64,000 nucleotides of DNA from an uncultured Microbacterium sp. (GTDB lineage: Bacteria > Actinomycetota > Actinomycetes > Actinomycetales > Microbacteriaceae). The DNA is taken from the NCBI RefSeq assembly GCF_947488465.1, contig NZ_CANKZA010000004.1, forward strand, positions 62,001 to 126,000, given 5' to 3'. The position numbers and the translations under genes were made by a program. The notes under the pieces were generated by a model. The model ran no database searches and had not been told where the DNA came from. It saw only the letters and a program-made list of their open reading frames with translations. Shown here one piece after another: positions 25,400 to 34,959 of the stretch; the first letter of the stretch is position 1, and each line of letters begins with the position of its first letter.

Positions 25400-27004
25400 A
25401 TGTCGTCACACGAAACTTCCCCGTTGCATGAGCCTGATACCGTCATGCCCGATGTTTCGGATGCAACGAATGATGACGCGATGAGCGTGGATGCCGGCAC
25501 GCGCCCGGCGCAGGCACGACACGAGACGCCGACGACCGCGTCTGGCCGTATCATCCTTCCGCCCGCACACGACAACTGGCGCGCGCGTTACGCGCGCATC
25601 CTGCGGATCTCCGATCTGCTCGTCTTGATCTGGGTCGTCTACGGCACGCAGATCATCTGGTTTGGGCTGGGCCAAGTCGACGTGTCGGTGCGCGAAGACG
25701 CGCGCCTCAGCGACGTCTCCTACTGGGCGTTCTCCGGCGTTCTCGTGGTCGCGTGGATGCTCGCCCTCGCCCTCGCCGACTCCCGCAACGACCGGGTGAT
25801 CGGCACCGGAACCGAAGAATACGTCCGGGTCACCCGGGCAAGCTTCAGCCTGTTCGGCGCGATCGCGATCATCGCTTTCTTGGTGCGCATCGATGTCGCG
25901 CGTGGGTACCTGCTGATGTCGCTGCCCGCCGGCATCATCCTGCTCGTCTTCACCCGCTGGCTCTGGCGGCAATGGCTCGTAGCTCAGCGCTCGATGGGTC
26001 GATATTCAGCGAAAGTGCTACTAGTCGGTTCTCGGCAGTCGGTCACCCAAATCGCACGGGATCTGCAGCGGACCCCCGACGCCGGGTACAAAGTCGTCGG
26101 CGCGTGTGTGCCAAATGGTGCCGTGGCCGACATGATCGAGGGAACGAACCTGCCGATCATGGGCAGCGTCGATGCGATCGACCGCGCATTGGCCGTCACG
26201 GGCGCCGACACAGTGGTCGTCACGAGCACCGACGACCTGCCGCCGAACAAGGTCAAAGAGATTTCCTGGGGGCTTGAGGCGGGTCGCCAGCATCTCGTTC
26301 TCGCCCCCAGCATCACCGACATCGCCGGCCCGCGTGTGCACAGTCGGCCGGTCTCCGGGCTTCCCCTCATTCATGTGGAAACACCGCGCTTCAGCTCGGG
26401 TCAACGTTTCCTCAAGCGCAGCGTAGATCTCTTGGGAGCCGCGGTTCTGGTCGTGGTGCTGTCACCCGTGCTGATCGCGGTGGCGCTGACAGTGAAGTTC
26501 ACCAGTCCCGGTCCGATCCTCTACCGCCAGGAGCGGATCGGCCTCCACGGCAGTCCCTTCGGCATGCTGAAATTCCGCTCGATGCGCATCGGCGCCGACG
26601 CCGAGCTGAAGGCCCTGCTCGAGGCACAAGGCACCGACACCCAGCCGCTCTTCAAGATCAAGGACGATCCGCGCATCACGCCGATCGGCCGCTTCATCCG
26701 TAAGTACTCCCTTGATGAACTCCCACAGTTCTTCAACGTGCTCGGCGGCTCGATGAGCTTGGTCGGCCCGCGCCCTCAGATCGCAGACGAGGTCGCGCTG
26801 TATACGAATGCTGCACGCCGACGTCTGCTGGCACGACCCGGCATCACCGGATTGTGGCAAGTCAGCGGGCGATCTGAAACGGGCTGGGAGGAAGCGGTGA
26901 AGCTGGACCTCTACTATGTGGAGAATTGGTCTCTTGTCGGCGACTTGGCGATCTTGGCTAAGACAGGCAAGGCTGTTCTCGCACCCGGAAAGTCCGCGCA
27001 CTAG
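25400..27004 (+). CDS. Polyprenyl-phosphate sugar-1-phosphate transferase (WbaP/CpsE type)
   Basis: A 534-residue membrane enzyme that starts the repeat unit by moving a sugar-1-phosphate from a UDP-sugar to undecaprenyl phosphate. A disordered head (1-55) precedes about four membrane helices and a Rossmann-like CoA-binding-type domain (VLLVGSRQSVTQIARDL, about 207-325). The catalytic bacterial sugar-transferase domain runs from about 340: KRSVDLLGA, PILYRQERIG, FGMLKFRSM, DELPQFFNVL, SLVGPRP and LDLYYVENWS are all present. The stop codon TAG shares its last base with the GTG start of the first glycosyltransferase. G+C falls after this gene, so it marks the left border of the cassette. Confidence 0.94.
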   Translation: MSSHETSPLHEPDTVMPDVSDATNDDAMSVDAGTRPAQARHETPTTASGRIILPPAHDNWRARYARILRISDLLVLIWVVYGTQIIWFGLGQVDVSVREDARLSDVSYWAFSGVLVVAWMLALALADSRNDRVIGTGTEEYVRVTRASFSLFGAIAIIAFLVRIDVARGYLLMSLPAGIILLVFTRWLWRQWLVAQRSMGRYSAKVLLVGSRQSVTQIARDLQRTPDAGYKVVGACVPNGAVADMIEGTNLPIMGSVDAIDRALAVTGADTVVVTSTDDLPPNKVKEISWGLEAGRQHLVLAPSITDIAGPRVHSRPVSGLPLIHVETPRFSSGQRFLKRSVDLLGAAVLVVVLSPVLIAVALTVKFTSPGPILYRQERIGLHGSPFGMLKFRSMRIGADAELKALLEAQGTDTQPLFKIKDDPRITPIGRFIRKYSLDELPQFFNVLGGSMSLVGPRPQIADEVALYTNAARRRLLARPGITGLWQVSGRSETGWEEAVKLDLYYVENWSLVGDLAILAKTGKAVLAPGKSAH

Positions 27005-28107
27005 TGGCCGGTCTCATTGTTCAAGAATGGATCGCACCAAATGGCGGGTCCGAGCAGGTCGCTCTAGAGATGTTGAGAGCCTTCCCGGATGCGTCTGTTC
27101 GCACTCTTTGGAATGACGACCCGACACGCTTTGAAGGCGTAAGGGAATCGTGGATGGCGCGGACTCCGCTCCGCAATTCGAAACTACTCGCGATGCCAGC
27201 GATGCCTGCGACTTGGAGACATCTGAGGGAGCCGTCAGAGGTCGATTGGATGCTAATAAGTTCGCATCTATTCGCTCACCACGCCCGACTGCGGGAGCAG
27301 CCCGGTTTGGCCAGGCTGGCATATGTCCACACGCCTGCCCGATACATTTGGGAACCCTCGGTCGACCGCAGAGGGGCATCACCACTTGCTCGAATGGCAG
27401 CGGCCGCGTTAAAGCCCTTCGACAGGGCACGCGCGCAAGAACTAACCAGTGTCGCGGCGAACAGCGACTATACGCGCGAGCGAATCGAGCGCGTGTGGGG
27501 AATTTCTGCTCGAGTTATTCATCCTCCGGTAGACGTGGAGCGTATACAAGGGACCGACGACTGGGCTCAGCAGGTCGCACCTACTGAGGCTGATGTGCTA
27601 GCAAAACTCCCGGAGGTCTTCGTTCTTGGCGCTTCGCGTTTCGTACCCTACAAGCGCCTCGAGGCGGTGATAGACGCGGGCGACGCGGCCGGACTGCCAG
27701 TGGTGATAGCCGGCGGGGGTGCGGACGAAGCTAACCTACGCGCACACGCCTCGCGAGCCAGCGTGCCCGTGACCTTCGTACTGAAACCGACCGACGAGAT
27801 GCTTTTCGCCTTGTACCAGCGCGCGCTCGTACTCATTTTTCCTGCGATCGAAGACTTCGGTATCATGCCCGTTGAAGCTATGGCAGCAGGTACTCCCGTT
27901 GTCGTCAGCTCGCAAGGCGGCGCAGCAGAAAGCGCTCGTCTGCTCGCAGGCGGGGTTTCTGCGGACTGCGAGTCGCCTGGAGATTGGCGGCACGCGATCG
28001 ATCTGGCATCGGCGATAGACGGCAAAAGCCTTGCCCGGAGAACACGACTTCTCTCACGGCAGAGCTTCAGGGCATCAATCGAGGGCTGGGTACGTGACTA
28101 CGCTTGA
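27004..28107 (+). CDS. Glycosyltransferase family 4
   Basis: A 367-residue GT-B enzyme. The N-domain opens with VQEWIAPNGGSEQVALEM, a glycine-rich acceptor loop, and has AYVHTPARYIWEP, a pattern of mannosyl/rhamnosyl-type GT4 enzymes. The nucleotide-sugar site in the C-domain shows the E-x7-E motif EDFGIMPVEAMAAGTPVVVS. The GTG start shares a base with the previous stop (TAGTG). Codon use is less G+C biased than in flanking housekeeping genes. It probably adds an early sugar to the lipid-linked repeat unit; donor and linkage cannot be read from sequence. Confidence 0.9.
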   Translation: MAGLIVQEWIAPNGGSEQVALEMLRAFPDASVRTLWNDDPTRFEGVRESWMARTPLRNSKLLAMPAMPATWRHLREPSEVDWMLISSHLFAHHARLREQPGLARLAYVHTPARYIWEPSVDRRGASPLARMAAAALKPFDRARAQELTSVAANSDYTRERIERVWGISARVIHPPVDVERIQGTDDWAQQVAPTEADVLAKLPEVFVLGASRFVPYKRLEAVIDAGDAAGLPVVIAGGGADEANLRAHASRASVPVTFVLKPTDEMLFALYQRALVLIFPAIEDFGIMPVEAMAAGTPVVVSSQGGAAESARLLAGGVSADCESPGDWRHAIDLASAIDGKSLARRTRLLSRQSFRASIEGWVRDYA

Positions 28108-29074
28108 AAAGGGGGATGCCTTGGAGCCTGTGCTAGTAGATGTGGGGTGGCGTGGCCCTCACGGCATCGGCAGATACTCCCACGAGATTCTTCAGCGGCT
28201 CAGCGTGCCTTGGACGGCACTATCGAATCCTGGGACGCCCGGTACTCCCCTAAACTTGCTCCTACCTCGGCAGACATCATCGCGTTCCTGGATCTATTCC
28301 CCTGGGTACAACGCAGGCCTTTCGAAGTCTCGACAAGCCGTTACCGTACACGACTTGATCCACCTCGAGAGCGCGAGCAAGAAGTACCAGGGCTATTACT
28401 CCGCGATCCTCAAACCGGCAATCAAAAAAGCAGGACTCGTATTTACTGTGTCTGAAACTTCACGAAATGCGATCCACGAATGGCTTGCCGACGACTCTGT
28501 CGAGGTGGTCGTGGCCACAAACGGGTGCAGTGATGAGTTCAGCCCTGCGCGAAGGCGAGATGCAGAGCAGGGGTACTTGCTATTTGTTGGCAACACGAAG
28601 CCTCACAAGAATCTGACAACACTACTCAAGGCGCTCGCGTTGTTGCGAGACGTCAAGCTCGTTGCTGTGACGCCGAACGTCGATCTGGTCAGACGTGCTG
28701 CAGCAGCCTTGGGTGTGAGCGATCGGGTGCGTGTGCTCAGCGATGTCGACGATCGGGACCTGGCAGAGCTTTACGCAAATGCTGGCGCCACTGTAGTCCC
28801 TTCGCTAATCGAGGGGTTTGGACTTCCTGCGCTTGAGAGCATCTGCTCGGGTACACCCGTCGTGTACTGGAGGGGTTGTGAAAGTGTCGCGGAAATCGTC
28901 GGCCGTATGGGTATCGCCTGCGATGCTGCTTCGTCCGCAGAGGAGTGGTCGGACGCGCTTAGCCGGGTACTCGCCAACCCTCCGAAGGTCGATCCAGTAT
29001 TGGCGCGCTACACACATTCCTGGGATGCGTCTGCCCAGATTGTGTCGCAACGTCTAGCGGATCTTGCTCGATGA
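28094..29074 (+). CDS. Glycosyltransferase family 4
   Basis: A 326-residue GT-B enzyme with DVGWRGPHGIGRYSHEIL at the N-terminus, TVHDLIHLES in the acceptor domain, the linker LLFVGNTKPHKNLTTLL and the donor motif PSLIEGFGLPALESICSGTP (E-x7-E). This resembles mannosyl/rhamnosyl GT4 enzymes of O-antigen loci. The start is taken as GTG at 28094, preceded by GAGGG at eight bases and overlapping the previous gene by 14 bp. The next gene overlaps by four bases, so translation is coupled. Confidence 0.88.
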   Translation: MTTLEKGDALEPVLVDVGWRGPHGIGRYSHEILQRLSVPWTALSNPGTPGTPLNLLLPRQTSSRSWIYSPGYNAGLSKSRQAVTVHDLIHLESASKKYQGYYSAILKPAIKKAGLVFTVSETSRNAIHEWLADDSVEVVVATNGCSDEFSPARRRDAEQGYLLFVGNTKPHKNLTTLLKALALLRDVKLVAVTPNVDLVRRAAAALGVSDRVRVLSDVDDRDLAELYANAGATVVPSLIEGFGLPALESICSGTPVVYWRGCESVAEIVGRMGIACDAASSAEEWSDALSRVLANPPKVDPVLARYTHSWDASAQIVSQRLADLAR

Positions 29075-30129
29075 AGGAAGTTCAACAGAAGGTGCTCTTT
29101 GTGAGCCACACCGATGCATTCGGAACATTTCGCGTCGGCAGCCATCACCTCTCGTCAGCACTGGCGCGCAATGGTTTGAACGTCGTCCATCTCTCAACAC
29201 CGCTGTCCGTTGCGCACCGCATTGCTGGTCGCGCGAATGAAGCGAGGGCAGTAGCAGCAAAGCGATCACCGATTCACGCGCCCGAAGGGGTTACGCACAT
29301 CATCCCGACGACTGTGCTGCCAGCAGGCATCGGGCTTCGCCTACCCTTCGAGCGCTGGCTTTCGGCTGATTTTACGCCCGCCGATTTCGTCCTGATTGAC
29401 CAACCGTTACTTTGGGATCGAAGCCTTCGCAAACTGGGGCGCCGTATCATTTATCGGCCAACCGACACTTATCCCCACGGAGTGAAAGCGAAGCGCCAAC
29501 GACAGATCCTCAGCGAGGCTGACGGCGTAGTGGCAACGTCTGGAGAGGTGTTGCGCGGACTCGGTGGTCTCAGCGTTCCCCAGCTCGTACTCGAGAACGG
29601 CGTCGAGTACGAGCGACACATCGTCACCGCGGGCCAAAGCAGGACAGCTGTTTACGTCGGCGCATTCGACGAGCGCCTAGATTTCGATGCGCTGCGCCAA
29701 CTTGCCACCGACTTCCACGATTGGACATTCATCGTTGCAGGCGAGGGCACCGTTCAACCTCCGATACTCCCGACCAACGTGATACTCCCCGGTCCAGTGC
29801 CGTACGCAGCACTGCCAGCATTGCTTCAAGAGTGCTCCGTCGGCCTGATCCCATTGTCGAATCACCCCAGCAACGCGGGGCGAAGCCCAATGAAATTGTA
29901 CGAGTACCTAGCGACGGGACTGCGTGTCGTGAGTCGAGAGACACCTGGGATTAGGTCAGACCCTGGCCGCGGTATCTACACCTACCGCGAGCGCGCTGGC
30001 CTGAGTGAAGCTTTTGAGACCGCCGCGGCGAATCCTGGGTGCAATATTGCGGGCCGGGAACTCGCCCGAGGGTACTCGTGGCGGTCGCGAGCAGCGGAAC
30101 TCGAGAGCTTTATGCGGAGTCTGCTATGA
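29071..30129 (+). CDS. Glycosyltransferase (GT-B, TuaH/GT1-like)
   Basis: A 352-residue GT-B protein. The N-terminal part has VLFVSHTDAFGTFRVGSHHL, and YRPTDTYPHG with EADGVVATSGEVLRGL matches the TuaH-like subgroup, in which an aspartate-rich loop binds the acceptor. The C-domain ends with GRSPMKLYEYLATGLRVV, the donor-binding motif of that group. Start and stop both overlap neighbours as ATGA. It is part of the lower-G+C glycosyltransferase block. Specific sugar unknown. Confidence 0.85.
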   Translation: MKEVQQKVLFVSHTDAFGTFRVGSHHLSSALARNGLNVVHLSTPLSVAHRIAGRANEARAVAAKRSPIHAPEGVTHIIPTTVLPAGIGLRLPFERWLSADFTPADFVLIDQPLLWDRSLRKLGRRIIYRPTDTYPHGVKAKRQRQILSEADGVVATSGEVLRGLGGLSVPQLVLENGVEYERHIVTAGQSRTAVYVGAFDERLDFDALRQLATDFHDWTFIVAGEGTVQPPILPTNVILPGPVPYAALPALLQECSVGLIPLSNHPSNAGRSPMKLYEYLATGLRVVSRETPGIRSDPGRGIYTYRERAGLSEAFETAAANPGCNIAGRELARGYSWRSRAAELESFMRSLL

Positions 30130-31232
30130 AGATCGATGAACCTCCGACGCAAAGGGTGGCAATCGTCGCCACTACCGAGTACCACGGCGGTGCTGAGATC
30201 TACATCCAGCGGCTAAAGCAGCAGCTTGAAGAAAAGGGGTACGCGGTCACCCTCTTCGGTGACTTAGTAGGCTTCGACGGCGAGTCACGCTCGATCGGCG
30301 CTGGCCCAAAATGGGGACTTCGCACGTTGACGGTAGGCCTGCTTTCGCTGCCCCAGGAACGCGGCCGATTGCTTTCGGCCTTAAACTCCGACCAACCATT
30401 TGCGGCTTTTAGCCTCCATTTCAAGCGCGAGCAGATTGCATACACACGTCTACTTACTAAGAGGGCGCGCACAGTTTGGGTCGAACACGGTACATTCCCC
30501 AGCGGACTGTTCGGCATTATCATTCGTCCTCTATATTGGCTCGCATCGAGAAAAGTGTCAGAAATCGTTTGCGTGTCAGAGCTCGTCGCCCGAAGCATCG
30601 CGCAGCGAGCATCTAGATCAACCCCGATCAGCGTGATCGAGTCTGCTGTAGCGCGACCAAACCCGTCTGACCGTGAAGCGACGAGGGCCAAATACGGTGT
30701 GACCACCGACGCTCGATTGTGCGTCTTTGTCGGGCGTCTTACTGCTCGCAAGCGGCCACAGCTCGCCATCGAAGCGGCACTCGCCGCGTCAGCGGTGATC
30801 CTTGTCGCGGGGGACGGCCCGGAAAGAGCCCGACTTGAGTCGCTCTATAGAAACAACCCCGATGTTCACCTGATCGGACAAACCGACGACGTTTCATCTC
30901 TCCTGTCTGCCGCGGATTACCACCTTTGGACATCGGATGGTGTGGGCGAAGGATTCCCAACCGTTCTTCTCGAAGCTAGTTGGCATTCAGTACCGACCGT
31001 TGCCGCATCAGACTCCGGGTTTGCAACGATGGTCAAGTCAGCAGGTGGCGTCGTTACGGAGCCCGACGCCGAAGCGATGGCCGTCGCCATCCTCGATGAC
31101 AGCGAACATGGAGCATCGGGAGCATCCGCGCTCGCTTGGGCCAAGCAACACACACTTTCCGATTGGTCTACGGCACACACCATTTCGCTAGGGTTGCCCA
31201 TCGGGGAGGGGAAAACGGATGGCTATGCCTAA
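30126..31232 (+). CDS. Glycosyltransferase family 4
   Basis: A 368-residue GT-B enzyme. EYHGGAEIYIQRLKQQL is the N-terminal glycine-rich loop, WVEHGTFP lies in the acceptor domain, CVFVGRLTARKRPQLAIEAA is the interdomain strand with the basic phosphate ligands, and EGFPTVLLEASWHSVPTVA is the donor E-x7-E site. The ATG at 30126 overlaps the preceding TGA; the reading frame open upstream of it is shadow sequence. The 3' end overlaps the next gene by 14 bp. Sugar specificity is not evident. Confidence 0.88.
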   Translation: MKIDEPPTQRVAIVATTEYHGGAEIYIQRLKQQLEEKGYAVTLFGDLVGFDGESRSIGAGPKWGLRTLTVGLLSLPQERGRLLSALNSDQPFAAFSLHFKREQIAYTRLLTKRARTVWVEHGTFPSGLFGIIIRPLYWLASRKVSEIVCVSELVARSIAQRASRSTPISVIESAVARPNPSDREATRAKYGVTTDARLCVFVGRLTARKRPQLAIEAALAASAVILVAGDGPERARLESLYRNNPDVHLIGQTDDVSSLLSAADYHLWTSDGVGEGFPTVLLEASWHSVPTVAASDSGFATMVKSAGGVVTEPDAEAMAVAILDDSEHGASGASALAWAKQHTLSDWSTAHTISLGLPIGEGKTDGYA

Positions 31233-32295
31233 AACCGACGACTTATCGATCCTCTTGGTTGAGTTGGGCGGTCGCGGCGGGGTCTACCAGCACACCCTCG
31301 CCGTAGCAGAATTGATCTTTAGCGGCGACTGCAGTGTCACGTTGCTTACGGTCTCCCAGCCAGAGATCGCAGCCCCGCGAGGAATTCACGTCAAGGTCGG
31401 CGTCGTTTCGAGCCGCGGCCCGCGGGCGTGGCGCGCGATTCGTCTCTTGGCTAACCTATCTTTCCGCGTTCTTCCAGCGCTCCTCCGTAGCGGACAAGTG
31501 ATTTGGATTCAAGGAACCTATAAGCCCAAAATTACCTGGCTCATGGCCGCCATCGCACGGCGACGCGGGAACGAGGTGCTTTTCAGCCCGCACAACCTAT
31601 TTGCACGCTACGGAGGTGCACGCGCCCAACGACATATTGAGAATGCGTGCCGCGCTGCAAGCACGGTGGTCGTGTACAACGAGCCCGACACACGGTTTCT
31701 CGATCAGCGAGGCATCGAGTGGCGGGAGCTTCCGCTAGTTCAGTATGCTCCTGTCCCCGACGAAGCCGTCATGGATTATTGGCGCCGTTTCGCTCGGGAT
31801 CAAACCGTGCAGGTCTGTGCAATCGGTCAGATCCGAGCGGACAAAAACTACTCCTTGCTAATCAAGGCGTGCGCAGATGCCGGACTAGGCCTTCTCATCG
31901 CCGGCGAAAGTGTGGGAGAAGAGGCCTCCAAGCTCCGCGGCGAGATTGTCAAGGGCCAGAATGTTCACATCATAGATAGCTACATAGATCTCGACACGCT
32001 CGTTGCGATCGCGTGCTGTGTTGGAACCGTCGCGCTACCGTACGAGGTCGCATCACAATCTGGTGTGGCTGCGCTTCTCGCACGTTACGGTCTCCAGATC
32101 GTCGTGGCAGACATCGGGGGACTGGCAGCGCAAGGCACGCGTGTGGTTGGAGCTCAGACCGCGGCAGCCTGGGGCCAAGCGCTTGTCGAGAGCGCACGCC
32201 TAGCGGTCCGCACTAGGAATGAGCCCCTTCCGACCGATGCCCACACCTACGAGACCTACAACGCACTGATTCTAGAGAGCTGGGCCCGCCTGTGA
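31219..32295 (+). CDS. GT-B fold glycosyltransferase, divergent
   Basis: A 358-residue protein with LLVELGGRGGVYQHTLAVAE at the N-terminus, FSPHNLFARYGG in the middle and VCAIGQIRADKNYSLLIKAC at the start of the donor domain. The donor motif is weaker than in its neighbours (ALPYEVASQSGVAALLARYG replaces E-x7-E), so activity or donor may differ. GGGGAGGGG lies seven bases before the ATG. The stop overlaps the GTG of the polymerase gene (GTGA). Confidence 0.8.
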   Translation: MAMPKTDDLSILLVELGGRGGVYQHTLAVAELIFSGDCSVTLLTVSQPEIAAPRGIHVKVGVVSSRGPRAWRAIRLLANLSFRVLPALLRSGQVIWIQGTYKPKITWLMAAIARRRGNEVLFSPHNLFARYGGARAQRHIENACRAASTVVVYNEPDTRFLDQRGIEWRELPLVQYAPVPDEAVMDYWRRFARDQTVQVCAIGQIRADKNYSLLIKACADAGLGLLIAGESVGEEASKLRGEIVKGQNVHIIDSYIDLDTLVAIACCVGTVALPYEVASQSGVAALLARYGLQIVVADIGGLAAQGTRVVGAQTAAAWGQALVESARLAVRTRNEPLPTDAHTYETYNALILESWARL

Positions 32296-33536
32296 CCTAC
32301 GCGAAGCGTAGGCCTAGCCTGTCGGATCGACCGTTAGTCATCGCCATCTGCATCGCTGTGACGTTCGTCGCGATCGCACGCTCGGCCCTAGTGCCGGAAT
32401 CCATTGCCTTCATAACACCCATCGCCGCGACGGGCATCCTGATCACTGTCGCTTCGCCCAGGTTGGCATCACTCCGCGTTCACGCAGATTCACTTCCACT
32501 CGTTGCGATGGGAGTACTCCTCGCCTTAAGTACCGGCGCGGCAGGAGATACCGCAGACTTTGTGAAGGCATCCGGGATTGCACTGCTTTGGGCGACAGTT
32601 TTCCTTCTCGCATCCAACCTCAGCCCGGTTGCGAGAGATCAAGTCCTGCGGTTCCTGGTGATCATTGGGTTGCTGCAGGTAGTAGTTATGGTGTTCGAGA
32701 GCGTCGTCCCGCTTGCGATCGTGCGTGACCAGATTGCGGCGACCACCGACTCCCCCTACATCATTCGGCCAAATCTGATTCTGGGCGACTGGACGAATCG
32801 GGCTCAAGGCACGTTGGGGTATCCGATCGCAGCTGGCAATTACATGGCACTGTGCTTTGCACTATGTCTATCGTGGCTGAAGGTGGGCCCACGTTCTCGC
32901 GTGATCTTGCTTACTTCCTTCGGCTTGGCCATCGTGCTGACCGGCACCCGGACCGCTTTGATCGCAATCGCGGTCGCCAGCGTGGTTGCCCTGTGGAACT
33001 CGACGAAGCTCGGCTTCGGAGGAAGGTTCGCCGCAACCGTCGCGGGCTGCGCGGCGTTGTGGGCGGTGGACGCTTTTATCGGGGCCGCTGCTGAGGCTGA
33101 TGATTTTTCGCTGACTCACAGATGGTCGGTGGCGGCAGGATTCTTCGCGCTCCTGAATCGCCCTCTAAACATTGTTTTGTTCGGGAGTGGGCTGAACTCG
33201 CACGCCAGTGTGTTCGAGCAGGGCTATCTCGAGACTTCCGCGACAGGAGCGCTAGACAATGCGTTTATCATGACGTTCGTGACCTCGGGTCTCCTCTCGC
33301 TCCTCGCGCTCGTCGGGCTCATGATCTACACCTTTTACTGGTCTCCGGGGGTCTTGCGCCCAGCCTTCGCTACCTTCGTCGTCTTTTTCTTCTCTTACGA
33401 TGCGCTTTGGTGGCACTTCACCGCGGTTCTCTTCTGGACTTTTGTGGGCGTAGCTTCGGGGCATCGTCGTCGTCCCAGCAACGCGCCTACTGAAGAGTCC
33501 CACCGATTCGGGGAAGTCAACGCCTCAGGCGCTTAG
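32292..33536 (+). CDS. O-antigen polymerase/ligase-like membrane protein (Wzy candidate)
   Basis: A 414-residue protein with about eleven hydrophobic segments. The large loop with NRAQGTLGYPIAAGNYMALC and the following GTRTALIAIAVA match the Wzy_C/O-antigen-ligase pattern (G-x-x-x-N-P/A-x-x, T-x-S/T-R), which polymerises lipid-linked repeats on the outer face of the membrane. The GTG start overlaps the previous stop. The last 20 bases overlap the end of the convergent flippase gene. As the only polymerase-like protein in the cassette it is the best Wzy candidate. Confidence 0.85.
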   Translation: MTYAKRRPSLSDRPLVIAICIAVTFVAIARSALVPESIAFITPIAATGILITVASPRLASLRVHADSLPLVAMGVLLALSTGAAGDTADFVKASGIALLWATVFLLASNLSPVARDQVLRFLVIIGLLQVVVMVFESVVPLAIVRDQIAATTDSPYIIRPNLILGDWTNRAQGTLGYPIAAGNYMALCFALCLSWLKVGPRSRVILLTSFGLAIVLTGTRTALIAIAVASVVALWNSTKLGFGGRFAATVAGCAALWAVDAFIGAAAEADDFSLTHRWSVAAGFFALLNRPLNIVLFGSGLNSHASVFEQGYLETSATGALDNAFIMTFVTSGLLSLLALVGLMIYTFYWSPGVLRPAFATFVVFFFSYDALWWHFTAVLFWTFVGVASGHRRRPSNAPTEESHRFGEVNASGA

Positions 33537-34959
33537 CTTCAGCAGACAAGGCAAGCAGATCTAGTCGAATCCCACGAAACACGACCGTAGACGCAGCGCC
33601 GGCGACCCAGAACACAGCGACCAGGCCAATTTCCGCTAGGTCGGTGAGCGCTAGAGATTGCATCAACTCGCGCCCTATAAAGGAGGCCAACATCCCCCCC
33701 GCGGCGAAAGCAACTGCGCGTCCCGCCGGTTGCAGCAGAGCCCGAGCAGTGAGCACCGGCCTTGGCAGCGCGATGACGTAGCCGGTCGCCGTGATAATGA
33801 CCTGCCCCACGGCGATCGCCATCGCCACGGGCCCCATGCCGAAAGGCGCGAACACAATCACGAGAACGATCATTACGATACGTCCAGCAGATTCGGTAGC
33901 CAGCAACCTACCGGTCGTTCCTTCCGCCAGCATGATCCAGTAGAGAACGTAGCCAATCGTTTGCGCGATGCTTGCGATCGCGAGAATGCGAAGCGGTTCG
34001 ACGGCTCCAGTCCAGCCGGGCCCCAGCACCACACCGATCACAAGATCCGGCGCCACGATTACAAATGAAAGTGGCGCGGTCAAGAAATAGCAGAGTGTCG
34101 TCTGCGCAACCCTCACCGCCTCGCGGTACCCCGCGACATCCCCCCGCAGTCTTGCGAGGCGAGGAAGCATTACTCGCGTCAATGGGCTAGCTAGCTGTTG
34201 AACGGGCATCCGTGCGATCAAGGTGGCGCGATTGTAGGCACCAAGGTCAGCTGCATCTTGAGTACGTCCGATTAGAACCTGATCAATGTTCGTGCTGACG
34301 TAATTGAGAATCTGCACGAAGAGCGTGTCCCGTCCGAAAGTTAGGTGGGTGCGAATATTGCCGGAACGGGACGGCATCCCAGGCAACCATCGTGATCGAA
34401 TCATGACCAACGCGAGACCAACCAAAGAAACAGTTACCGGCATGAGCGCGAGCGCCCAGAACGAATCCGACGATGCGACCGCGACCGCGACCGCGACAAG
34501 CAATCCCGCGAGCTGGCTGACTACATCCACCACAGCTAGATCGCTATAGCGATCAGCGCGGTTTAGTACAGCACGAAACTGGACAGCCACGCCGTTCAAG
34601 AGCAACGACGACGACATCACGATGACAATAATCTCGACGTCATCTTCTGAGTAGAACCCAGCGATCAGCGGGCTGATCGCGCACATCAACACGAATAGAG
34701 CGGCGCCAACCGTTACATTCACCCAGAAGAGATTCGAGTGTTGTTCCCCAGATACGTCACGGTCCCTCACGGCTGCCATTGAAAGACCGAAGTCTGAAAG
34801 CACCATCGCAAAGCCTACGAAGGCCGATGCCATCGCCACCAACCCGAAGGCCTCCGGAGCGACCAGCCGAGAGAGGATTGCGACGGCGCCGATCTGAAGG
34901 ATGTACTTCCCCCACTGTCCCGCTAGCGTGACAGCAACGGCGCGATGCCCTTGGGACAA
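33517..34959 (-). CDS. Polysaccharide flippase (Wzx/WzxC-like, MOP superfamily)
   Basis: A 480-residue membrane protein with about 12-14 hydrophobic helices. The N-terminus (QWGKYILQIGAVAILSRLVA, FGLVAMASAFVGF) and NYVSTNIDQVLIGR match the polysaccharide-transporter family that flips lipid-linked repeats. The start codon is TTG at 34959, preceded five bases earlier by ACGGAG; no ATG or GTG occurs in frame before the first helix. Its 3' end overlaps the polymerase gene by 20 bp on the opposite strand, so antisense pairing of the transcript ends is expected. Confidence 0.9.
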   Translation of the reverse strand: MSQGHRAVAVTLAGQWGKYILQIGAVAILSRLVAPEAFGLVAMASAFVGFAMVLSDFGLSMAAVRDRDVSGEQHSNLFWVNVTVGAALFVLMCAISPLIAGFYSEDDVEIIVIVMSSSLLLNGVAVQFRAVLNRADRYSDLAVVDVVSQLAGLLVAVAVAVASSDSFWALALMPVTVSLVGLALVMIRSRWLPGMPSRSGNIRTHLTFGRDTLFVQILNYVSTNIDQVLIGRTQDAADLGAYNRATLIARMPVQQLASPLTRVMLPRLARLRGDVAGYREAVRVAQTTLCYFLTAPLSFVIVAPDLVIGVVLGPGWTGAVEPLRILAIASIAQTIGYVLYWIMLAEGTTGRLLATESAGRIVMIVLVIVFAPFGMGPVAMAIAVGQVIITATGYVIALPRPVLTARALLQPAGRAVAFAAGGMLASFIGRELMQSLALTDLAEIGLVAVFWVAGAASTVVFRGIRLDLLALSAEAKRLRR